DNA from: Dehalococcoidales bacterium
GTDB taxonomy: Bacteria; Chloroflexota; Dehalococcoidia; Dehalococcoidales; UBA2162
Direction of reading: 5' to 3'
Assembly (NCBI GenBank): GCA_020343555.1
Contig: CP070800.1
Coordinates: forward strand, 2,018,304-2,027,699
DNA length: 9,396 nt
This document shows, in pieces, positions 1-5,626 of the stretch. A program made the position numbers and the translations under genes. Each line of letters begins with the position of its first letter. Within the stretch, counting starts at the first letter, position 1. The notes under the pieces were generated by a model. That model was not told the origin of the DNA. It saw nothing but the letters and a program-made list of their open reading frames with translations, and made no database searches.

Positions 1-438
1 ATTATCGGGTATAATTCCTGGATTGGTATAGTAGTCGGCATCATTTATCTTCTCTTTTCCTTCGGCGAGATGTACGTACATATGCCTTTGAAGGTATGTC
101 CCAATTGTCTGTATTACACACTGAAAGACTCTTTATGCATATCCGGTCTGAACGTGGTATCCCGGAAAGTATCCAAAGTAGGAAATACAAAGGATTTTTC
201 GAACCGTGCAAAAGGATTTCTCTGCCCGAACAACCTGTACATAGCAAGTCTGGTTATTCCGATCATCGCTATAATTCCGGCACTGATAATCAATTTCTCC
301 TTTGTCTTACTCGCAATATTCCTGGTTATTATCGGATTACTGATTTTCCGCTTTTTCGTAATATTCCCCAAGATCGCCTGCGTTCATTGCCGCGCTCAAA
401 AGATCTGCCCTCAAGCCCAACAGATGGGTTTCAACTAA
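1..438 (+). CDS. Small Cys-rich membrane protein, unknown function (5' end missing)
   Basis: The reading frame is open from the first base of the window to a TAA at 436-438, so this is the last 145 residues of a gene that starts upstream. The internal Met at position 70 need not be the true start. The visible part begins with a hydrophobic segment (about residues 7-22). A soluble stretch follows with a CPNC motif (Cys33, Cys36), then Cys46 and Cys75. A long hydrophobic hairpin-like region (about 81-122, with a Pro near 93) comes next, and the tail has Cys127-x2-Cys130 and Cys136-Pro. Paired CxxC sites on both sides of a membrane anchor suggest metal binding or redox activity, but this is an inference. 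I do not recognise a named family. It is the only gene here on the plus strand and converges on tgt. The hydrophobic pattern and Cys pairs make this frame far more protein-like than the overlapping frames. Confidence 0.7.
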   Translation: MIGYNSWIGIVVGIIYLLFSFGEMYVHMPLKVCPNCLYYTLKDSLCISGLNVVSRKVSKVGNTKDFSNRAKGFLCPNNLYIASLVIPIIAIIPALIINFSFVLLAIFLVIIGLLIFRFFVIFPKIACVHCRAQKICPQAQQMGFN

Positions 439-494
439 TAATAATTTCTGGTGAGGACACTCCCGCAATAAACGACAACGTTGATTCGTTAACA

Positions 495-612
495 TATAGT
501 TTTTCGTTCGATTATAAGTCGCATAAGAATATTTAGCTAGTATCTATAATAAGAGAATCTTGAAACATAATCCTGCTTGTTCTTTAGAAAATAACTCAAG
601 CGAAAAACTATG
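495..612 (+). repeat. Long-range inverted repeat, possible closing stem of an RNA
   Basis: ATAGTTTTTCG at 496-506 is the exact reverse complement of CGAAAAACTAT at 601-611. On a plus-strand RNA the pairing extends to 14 pairs (495-508 with 599-612) if two G-U pairs are allowed; on a minus-strand RNA those two would be A-C mismatches. About 90 AT-rich bases lie between the arms. No target-site duplication flanks it, so a transposon-end explanation is not supported. AT richness raises the chance of coincidence. Confidence 0.35.
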
Positions 613-619
613 GTATTAT

Positions 620-658
620 CGAGCGTCTTCCTTTCCATATGGAGAGGGAGACAGCTCG
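620..658 (+). other. Strong stem-loop in convergent intergenic region
   Basis: CGAGC (620-624) pairs with GCTCG (654-658). After a small internal loop (G625 against 652-653), positions 626-636 pair with 641-651, leaving an ATAT loop at 637-640. That is 16 pairs, two of them G-U on the plus strand. On the minus strand these two become A-C mismatches, so the fold favours a plus-strand transcript. No T-run follows directly on the plus strand, so it is not a textbook intrinsic terminator. It may be a 3' end stabiliser for the gene ending at 438, or part of a small RNA. Confidence 0.5.
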
Positions 659-673
659 TAATAGAGGGAGAGG

Positions 674-713
674 AAAAAAGAAAAAATGAGATGAAGGAGA
701 ATCAGACCTTCTC
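674..713 (-). terminator. Probable intrinsic terminator after tgt
   Basis: Read on the minus strand, GAAGG (711-707) pairs with CCTTC (697-693) across a 9-nt loop. GAG/CTC extends the stem past a 2-nt bulge. Two T-runs follow (686-681 and 679-674), separated by one C. The stem overlaps the tgt stop codon (704-702), as is common in compact operons. The same stretch on the plus strand is an almost pure purine tract. Confidence 0.55.
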
Positions 714-1874
714 TTCCCTGGACCTAAGCCACTTCTCCTTCTGGTTCATCCTTACCTGCTCATTGGTGGTCTGATAACCAGAAAGGAACTCTTTTTTATA
801 TGAATCGAAGGCGCCTTGGTTGATACTGGTCTGAATCTTCTTCATCAGGTTACTGATAAAGGTCAGATTATGCAGCGTCGCCAATCTGTAGGCTAGTAAT
901 TCCTTCGTATTAAAGAGGTGATGGAGATACGATGCTGATAAAGTCCAGCAGCAGTAGCAGTCACATTCCGGATCTACCGGTTCTTCCATCTTCGTAAAAC
1001 GGGCATTCGATATGTTTACTCTTCCCTTCGCAGTAAAGAGAGAGCCATTTCTGGCAACACGGGTCGGCAGAACGCAATCGAACATATCTATTCCACGCGA
1101 TACTCCCTCGAAAAGGTCCTCGGGAGAACCAACTCCCATCAGGTAGCGGGGCTTATCCTCCAATAAATATGGTACAGTAGCGTCGATCACCTCACCGGTC
1201 ACATCCTTTGGTTCACCCACACTTAGGCCACCAATCGCATATCCCGGAAAATCAAGTGACGAAAGGTATTCGGCGGACTCACGACGCAGTTCCGGGAATA
1301 TACCTCCCTGGACAATAGCGAATAAAGCCTGATCTGCGCGGCTATGTGTTTCAAGGCATCGTTTTGCCCAAAGGTGCGTCCTTTTCATGGATAACCTTGT
1401 TTTTTCAAAATTCTCATCGTGGGCAGGACACTCGTCGAGTACCATCGCAATATCGGATCCGAGTGATTCCTGGTATTTAACCGCCAGTTCGGGAGTAAGG
1501 AGATGTTCGCTGCCGTCTATATGCGACCTAAATACTACTCCTTCGTCGGTTAGTTTTCGCAACCTAGAGAGACTGAATACCTGGTATCCCCCGCTGTCGG
1601 TAAGAATACCTCTATCCCAGTCCATATATTTATGTAAACCTCCCAGGCTCTCTATTATATCGATCCCCGGCCTGAGATAAAGATGATAGGTATTGGACAA
1701 GATAATACCGAAACCAATTTCTCTTATTTCATCGGAGGTTAGTGTCTTGACTGTAGCCTGGCTTGCTACCGGCATAAACACGGGAGTTTGTATCTTCTTA
1801 CCCTTGATATCAAGTTCACCAAGACGGGCTTTCCCTTCTGTTTTTTGCAGGTGAAAACTGAAAGACTCACTCAC
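702..1874 (-). CDS. tgt: Queuine tRNA-guanine transglycosylase
   Basis: Exchanges guanine 34 in the anticodon of tRNAs with GUN anticodons (Asp, Asn, His, Tyr) for the queuosine precursor base preQ1, a cytoplasmic base-exchange reaction. The 390-residue product is of usual length. TDSGGYQVFSL (92-102) carries the general acid/base Asp93. DECP (147-150), VQGG (188-191) and AIGGLSVGE (213-221) form the base pocket. MFDCVLPTR (264-272) carries the nucleophile Asp266. The structural zinc site is intact in the CxCxxCx25H pattern: Cys304, Cys306, Cys309, His335. The start is GTG at 1874, supported by GGGAG nine bases upstream inside the 15-nt gap after the HPP gene. It is the last gene of the cluster, with a terminator-like hairpin over its stop codon. 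No other queuosine genes (queA, queC-F) are visible in the window. Confidence 0.97.
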   Translation of the reverse strand: MSESFSFHLQKTEGKARLGELDIKGKKIQTPVFMPVASQATVKTLTSDEIREIGFGIILSNTYHLYLRPGIDIIESLGGLHKYMDWDRGILTDSGGYQVFSLSRLRKLTDEGVVFRSHIDGSEHLLTPELAVKYQESLGSDIAMVLDECPAHDENFEKTRLSMKRTHLWAKRCLETHSRADQALFAIVQGGIFPELRRESAEYLSSLDFPGYAIGGLSVGEPKDVTGEVIDATVPYLLEDKPRYLMGVGSPEDLFEGVSRGIDMFDCVLPTRVARNGSLFTAKGRVNISNARFTKMEEPVDPECDCYCCWTLSASYLHHLFNTKELLAYRLATLHNLTFISNLMKKIQTSINQGAFDSYKKEFLSGYQTTNEQVRMNQKEKWLRSREEKV

Positions 1875-1889
1875 TAGATTTGACTCCCG

Positions 1890-2402
1890 TTACGTGCATA
1901 GATTCTTAAGGTATTTTTTCAGTATCGCGCCGATGATTGCTAGACTGACCGCAAATGCCACGATAAAGATGATGGTTTCCATCGACCATCCATGAGTGAC
2001 AATTCCAAGAGCAGTGCCGGCTGCAGGGGGATGCTCGAAGTTAAAAATCGTCATCAGCAAAATGGATAATCCAACCGCTATGGCGGCGGGAAGCCAGTGC
2101 AAGAATTCAACAGTGTCGAAAAGACTTCCAAATGAAGTGTGATGCCAGCCATAATAACACGCTAACCCGCACAGAATTCCAATAATATGCCCCCCGATAA
2201 GTCGCCGTGGTTCTGCCGCCACTGTTTTCGGCATCGCAAAGACGATAAAACTGCTTGCGCCGAGAGCCGCAACAATAGCGGCATGGGTTATTATTTCCAC
2301 GAAATACAGAATAACCGCAACGGCTATAACGGCCAGCAAGCTTTGTAAAATATAGTGTTTTGGTTGTTTAATGAAAGTTTTATCTACCAGGTGTATATTC
2401 AT
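1890..2402 (-). CDS. HPP-family integral membrane protein
   Basis: Small polytopic membrane protein of the HPP family, named for its His-Pro-Pro motif. Counting from the first possible Met at 2414, the motif EHPPAAGTALG lies at residues 127-137. Family features also include LGASSFIVFAMP (51-62) and EPRRLIGGH (68-76), where many members have QPR. About five hydrophobic segments are visible (roughly 22-40, 44-61, 73-90, 107-124, 146-168). Some plastid and cyanobacterial HPP proteins are linked to nitrite transport; for bacterial members the substrate is mostly unknown, so I assign none. I prefer the ATG at 2402, which has GGGAG five bases upstream. The ATG at 2414 has no comparable site and would add four residues. 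The gene sits 42 nt after ruvX and 15 nt before tgt; why a transporter-like protein lies among RNA and DNA genes is unclear. Confidence 0.88.
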   Translation of the reverse strand: MNIHLVDKTFIKQPKHYILQSLLAVIAVAVILYFVEIITHAAIVAALGASSFIVFAMPKTVAAEPRRLIGGHIIGILCGLACYYGWHHTSFGSLFDTVEFLHWLPAAIAVGLSILLMTIFNFEHPPAAGTALGIVTHGWSMETIIFIVAFAVSLAIIGAILKKYLKNLCT

Positions 2403-2444
2403 TCCGACTCCCATCGCGGCTCAAGTGCCTTGCATCACCGTGAA

Positions 2445-2915
2445 TTACCCGTTCAGATTATTGCTTTGTTCATCGAGGTATCCCTGCAGGATGAAAGCAG
2501 CGGCAACGGCATCATCTTTCTCTTTCTCACGCTTTTTCTTCTTTCGCATAAGTTGCATTAATTGCTTTGCTTCGAGCGTTGTCAGACTCTCATCCCGGTA
2601 TACGACGGATACGCCGGCATTTCGAGCTAATGAGTCCGCGAAGCTTTTTACCTTTTGAGCCTGGTGACCTATGGTACCGTCCATCGTCAGCGGAAGACCG
2701 ACAACAATAATCCCGGCTTCATGCTGGTAAAAGAGAGTGATAATAGATTCTATATCCTGCTGCAGATTCGTCCGCTCGATAATCGTCAAGGGACTGGCTA
2801 TGACTCCACCCTGATCGCTGAGTGCAACCCCGATTCTCTTGTCACCTATGTCCAGTCCCAGAATACGCGTAAGACTACCCCTTGCTACTACCGGTATTTC
2901 TAATGATTTCGGCAA
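2445..2915 (-). CDS. ruvX: RuvX/YqgF family nuclease (putative Holliday junction resolvase)
   Basis: RNase H-fold nuclease of the YqgF family, implicated in 16S rRNA 5'-end maturation and reported as a Holliday junction resolvase. Numbering from the TTG at 2915: LGLDIGDKRIGVALSD (19-34) carries the first acidic residue, Asp22. GLPLTMDGTIG (73-83) is the family signature, RDESLTT (107-113) and DDAVAAAF (134-141) supply the other acidic positions. The 129-133 region is a Lys/Glu-rich loop. The start is uncertain. The TTG at 2915 lies inside alaS, overlaps it by 41 nt and has no clear ribosome binding site. Family members usually begin one residue before RILGLD, which here is an ACG codon (2870-2868) with AAGGGG seven bases upstream. 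The real protein may thus be about 141 residues. Downstream of alaS is a common position for this gene. Confidence 0.93.
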   Translation of the reverse strand: MPKSLEIPVVARGSLTRILGLDIGDKRIGVALSDQGGVIASPLTIIERTNLQQDIESIITLFYQHEAGIIVVGLPLTMDGTIGHQAQKVKSFADSLARNAGVSVVYRDESLTTLEAKQLMQLMRKKKKREKEKDDAVAAAFILQGYLDEQSNNLNG

Positions 2916-5499
2916 CCAGGCTTAAAGCATCATCAAGCTTTTCTTTCTGCTTTCCACCTGCTTGCGCAAGATCCGGCTTTCCACCTCCACCACCACCTGC
3001 TACCTGTGCTACCTGCTTGATTATGCCGCCGGCATTGTAACCCCGCGTCACTAAATCGGGGGTTACCGCCGCTACAAAAACAGGTCTATCATCGTAGACA
3101 CTGCCGAGGACAATAACTACACTCTTCAGTTTCTCACGGAGGATATCGCTTATCTCTCTCAATACTTCTATGCGAGAGGACTTCACCTTGGCTGCGATTA
3201 CATTCACGCCATCTACTTCTACGACACTTTCCACCAAAGACTCTGCTGTTTTACTGGCAAGTTCACTCTCAAGAGCTTTCACTCGGCGTGTCTCGTCCTT
3301 GAGATCATTCAGGAGATTTCTGGTTTTATCGACCGTTTCATCAGTCTCAGTTTCAAGGAATCCTGCGATTTTCTCCAAATCGTTGATTCTCCTATTAATA
3401 TATTCTTCAGCACTCCTGCCGGTTACGGCTTCTATCCTCCGCAACCCGGAACCGATGCTGCTTTCACTCGTAATCCGGAAAAATCCGATCTCTCCTGTAC
3501 TGGACACATGTGTGCCACCGCACAACTCCATGCTTTTCGGAGGTTTACCAACCTTCAATACTCGAACAACGTCAGCGTATTTTTCATCGAAAATCGCGAT
3601 CGCCCCTTCCGTGATTGCCTGCGCGTAAGAAACTTCCTCGTCATACACTGGTAAGTTCGCCCGAATACCTTCATTAACCACCCGTTGGACTTCCGCTATC
3701 TCTTCCGGCATCATCGCAGTAAGGTGAGAGAAATCAAACCTGAAATAGTCAGGTGCAACCAGCGAACCCCTCTGCTGAATATGTTCTCCAAGGACAGATC
3801 GCAATGCCGCCTGGAGTAAATGCGTTGCTGTGTGATTACGGGCTATATCGAGTCTACGCTCAGTATTTACCTTAGCTTCGATTTCATCACTAATAGCAAA
3901 ACTTCCTTCTATCATCTTCCCCCGATGCATGATTACATCCGGAGATATCCTTACCGTATTTGAAACGATAAATCGACCCGTCCGACTACAAATTTCACCT
4001 GTATCACCTAACTGACCTCCCATCTCTCCATAAAAAGGAGTATCAGCCAGGATGATCCCGGCTTCCTGACCTTCCTGAACCATATCAGTCGAATCGTTTT
4101 CAGCCAGCATAGCTAGTATCGTGCTTTGTTGGACAAGCGTAGTATAACCCGTAAATACAGTATCTTTTATGTCAAGTTCATCGATTGGTCCATTTTTCTG
4201 TGAGATATCAAGTTTCTGAGCCGCTCTGCCCTTTTCCCGTTGCTTCTCCATCTCTTTCTCGAAACCATCGATATCTACTGATATTCCCTTTCCGGCGGCT
4301 ACCTCGTCGGTTAACTCGACAGGAAAACCGTAAGTATCATACAATCTGAAGACATCCTTGCCTGATATCTCATCGGTCTTGTCGCTGAATATACTTTCTA
4401 TGAGTTCTAGTCCGGTTTGTAACGTCTCCCTGAACTTTTCCTCTTCAAGTCTGATTACTTTCGTTATAAAGTCTTGCCGATTCTTCAATTCGGGATAAAT
4501 GTGGCTCATTCGGTCGATAATAACTCCTGCTGTTTCGAACAGGAAAGGTTTTTCCATTCCCAGTTTCAACCCATAAAGTGCTGCTCTGCGTAATAGCCGC
4601 CGCAGCACGTATCCTCTTCCTTCATTACTCGGAATCACCCCATCGGCGATCAGGAATGTAATTCCCCGGCTGTGTTCCGCCACAACTCTGATAGCATTAT
4701 CAGTTTCTTCACTGCTGCCGTACTTCTCCCCGGTTAATTCGGATACCTTATCGATGATCGGAGTGTACAGGTCTGTCTGGTATATTGAGTCTACTCCCTG
4801 CATAATCGAAGCAACTCTTTCAAGTCCCATTCCGGTATCTACGCTTGGAGCAGGAAGTAGTGTTCGAGAACCATCTGGTGCCTGGTTATACTGCATAAAT
4901 ACCAGCGTACATATTTCCAGGAACCGGTCGCAGGTACAGTTCGGTTTACAGTCTGGTTTTCCGCAACCGTATTCCTCGCCCCGGTCGAAAAACACCTCGT
5001 TATCAGGTCCGCAGGGCCCCGAATCACCGGCAGGTCCCCAGAAGTTCTCTTCGTCATTAAACCTGTGTATCTTTGTTTCGGAGAGACCGACTCCACGCCA
5101 ATATTCAAACGATTCATCGTCATCTAGATATACCGTCGCCCATATCATATCGTGGGGGATCTTCAGGATCTCGGTTACGAAATCGTACGTCCACTCAATG
5201 GTCTCTTTCTTGAAATAATCACCAACGCTGAAATTTCCCAGCATCTCGAAAAAAGTAAGATGAGACGTATCTCCAACCTCATCGATATCCGTGGTACGGA
5301 AGCACTTCTGACACGAAGTGAGACGTTTGTTTGAAGGAGTTTCATCACCCAGGAAATACGGCTTCATCTGCACCATTCCCGCACTTGTGAGAAGAAGGGT
5401 GGGATCACCGTGTGGAATGAGTGAGGAACTGGCAACTCTGCTGTGATCCTTATTCTCGTAATATTTTAAAAATGCTTCTCGAATTTCGTCACTTGTCAC
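2875..5499 (-). CDS. alaS: Alanine--tRNA ligase
   Basis: Charges tRNA-Ala and clears mischarged Ser/Gly-tRNA. Numbering from an upstream in-frame TTG at 5529 (884 residues): the class II catalytic core spans about 11-250, with motif 2 RTTDIDEVGD (78-87) and motif 3 DTGMGLERVAS (231-241). The editing domain has the zinc ligands His566 and His570 (HTATH), Cys670 and His674 (CGGTH). A coiled-coil stretch (about 715-765) leads to the C-Ala domain with a glycine run (845-850). An insert with Cys189, Cys194, Cys198 and Cys200 may bind a further metal. I favour the GTG at 5499 (874 residues), which begins three residues before EIREAF. The TTG at 5529 has no ribosome binding site. AGGTGAGG (5521-5514) is 14 nt from the GTG, so the start remains open. 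Own promoter and leader hairpin lie just upstream. It is followed by ruvX. Confidence 0.96.
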   Translation of the reverse strand: MTSDEIREAFLKYYENKDHSRVASSSLIPHGDPTLLLTSAGMVQMKPYFLGDETPSNKRLTSCQKCFRTTDIDEVGDTSHLTFFEMLGNFSVGDYFKKETIEWTYDFVTEILKIPHDMIWATVYLDDDESFEYWRGVGLSETKIHRFNDEENFWGPAGDSGPCGPDNEVFFDRGEEYGCGKPDCKPNCTCDRFLEICTLVFMQYNQAPDGSRTLLPAPSVDTGMGLERVASIMQGVDSIYQTDLYTPIIDKVSELTGEKYGSSEETDNAIRVVAEHSRGITFLIADGVIPSNEGRGYVLRRLLRRAALYGLKLGMEKPFLFETAGVIIDRMSHIYPELKNRQDFITKVIRLEEEKFRETLQTGLELIESIFSDKTDEISGKDVFRLYDTYGFPVELTDEVAAGKGISVDIDGFEKEMEKQREKGRAAQKLDISQKNGPIDELDIKDTVFTGYTTLVQQSTILAMLAENDSTDMVQEGQEAGIILADTPFYGEMGGQLGDTGEICSRTGRFIVSNTVRISPDVIMHRGKMIEGSFAISDEIEAKVNTERRLDIARNHTATHLLQAALRSVLGEHIQQRGSLVAPDYFRFDFSHLTAMMPEEIAEVQRVVNEGIRANLPVYDEEVSYAQAITEGAIAIFDEKYADVVRVLKVGKPPKSMELCGGTHVSSTGEIGFFRITSESSIGSGLRRIEAVTGRSAEEYINRRINDLEKIAGFLETETDETVDKTRNLLNDLKDETRRVKALESELASKTAESLVESVVEVDGVNVIAAKVKSSRIEVLREISDILREKLKSVVIVLGSVYDDRPVFVAAVTPDLVTRGYNAGGIIKQVAQVAGGGGGGKPDLAQAGGKQKEKLDDALSLVAEIIRNTGSSKG

Positions 5500-5532
5500 C
5501 TGAATTCTACCATCCTCACCTGTAAACAATTT

Positions 5533-5580
5533 GAAACTGCCGCGGAACGGTTCCGAAGTGGAACAGGTATCAGCAGTTTC
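5533..5580 (-). promoter_or_regulatory. Leader hairpin in the alaS 5' UTR
   Basis: In the predicted alaS leader, GAAACTGC (5580-5573) pairs with GCAGTTTC (5540-5533), an 8-bp perfect stem. Inside, GTTCC (5564-5560) can pair with GGAAC (5554-5550) over a 5-nt loop. The same GGAAC lies next to a second GTTCC (5548-5544), so the inner helix has an alternative partner. The structure ends 3 nt before the TTG at 5529 and about 12 nt before the AGGTGAGG stretch. No T-run follows, so it does not look like a terminator. A role in translation control or mRNA stability is inference. Confidence 0.45.
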
Positions 5581-5583
5581 AGC

Positions 5584-5606
5584 TACATAAGATTGTAGTT
5601 TATGTA
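5584..5606. promoter_or_regulatory. Dyad operator candidate centred on the alaS -10 box
   Basis: TACATAA (5584-5590) and TTATGTA (5600-5606) form a perfect 7+7 bp inverted repeat with a 9-bp centre. The predicted -10 hexamer of the alaS promoter (5597-5592) lies wholly inside that centre. A dimeric repressor bound here would occlude the promoter. E. coli AlaRS is known to repress its own gene through a palindrome at its promoter, which is a precedent and not proof. Confidence 0.4.
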
Positions 5607-5620
5607 CAGCTGGCTGTCAA
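5592..5620 (-). promoter_or_regulatory. Sigma-70 type promoter for alaS
   Basis: On the minus strand a perfect -35 box TTGACA (5620-5615) is followed by a 17-nt spacer and the -10 box TACAAT (5597-5592), five of six matching consensus. The predicted start of transcription is near 5585, giving a leader of about 56 nt to the TTG or 86 nt to the GTG. It lies just after the stop codon of the ROK kinase gene (5629-5627). It would allow alaS-ruvX-HPP-tgt to be expressed independently of holA. Confidence 0.7.
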
Positions 5621-5626
5621 CGAAGC

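Noticed and set aside
41..371. Two minus-strand frames opposite the Cys-rich gene (41-247 and 114-371)
   Set aside because: They are antisense shadows; no ribosome binding site or recognisable motif, and the strong plus-strand frame explains the region.
96..536. 146-codon plus-strand reading frame overlapping the Cys-rich protein gene
   Set aside because: It is a different frame over the same DNA with a composition unlike a real protein; the frame ending at 438 has clear membrane segments and paired Cys motifs and is open to the window edge.
495..612. MITE or insertion-sequence remnant bounded by the 11-nt inverted repeat
   Set aside because: No target-site duplication, no coding remnant and no second copy in the window; a stem in RNA or chance fits equally well.
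439..701. tRNA, SRP RNA, 6S RNA or other known RNA gene in the convergent gap
   Set aside because: No tRNA arms or TTCGA-type T-loop in proper context, no SRP GGAAGGAAGCA-like loop and no recognised family pattern; only the generic inverted repeats described above.
2403..2414. ATG at 2414 as start of the HPP gene
   Set aside because: It lacks a ribosome binding site, whereas the ATG at 2402 has GGGAG at good spacing; the difference is four residues, so it is not excluded.
3170..3628. Plus-strand open frame opposite alaS (and others at 4754-5218, 5967-6434, 7281-7757, 7910-8353)
   Set aside because: Ser/Thr/Pro-rich products typical of reverse-complement reading of real genes; the minus-strand genes there have full family motifs.
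5500..5626. T-box riboswitch in front of alaS
   Set aside because: The GGAACCGTTCCGCGG stretch resembles part of a T-box core only loosely; the AGGGTGGNACCGCG core and a specifier stem are missing and the predicted leader is too short.
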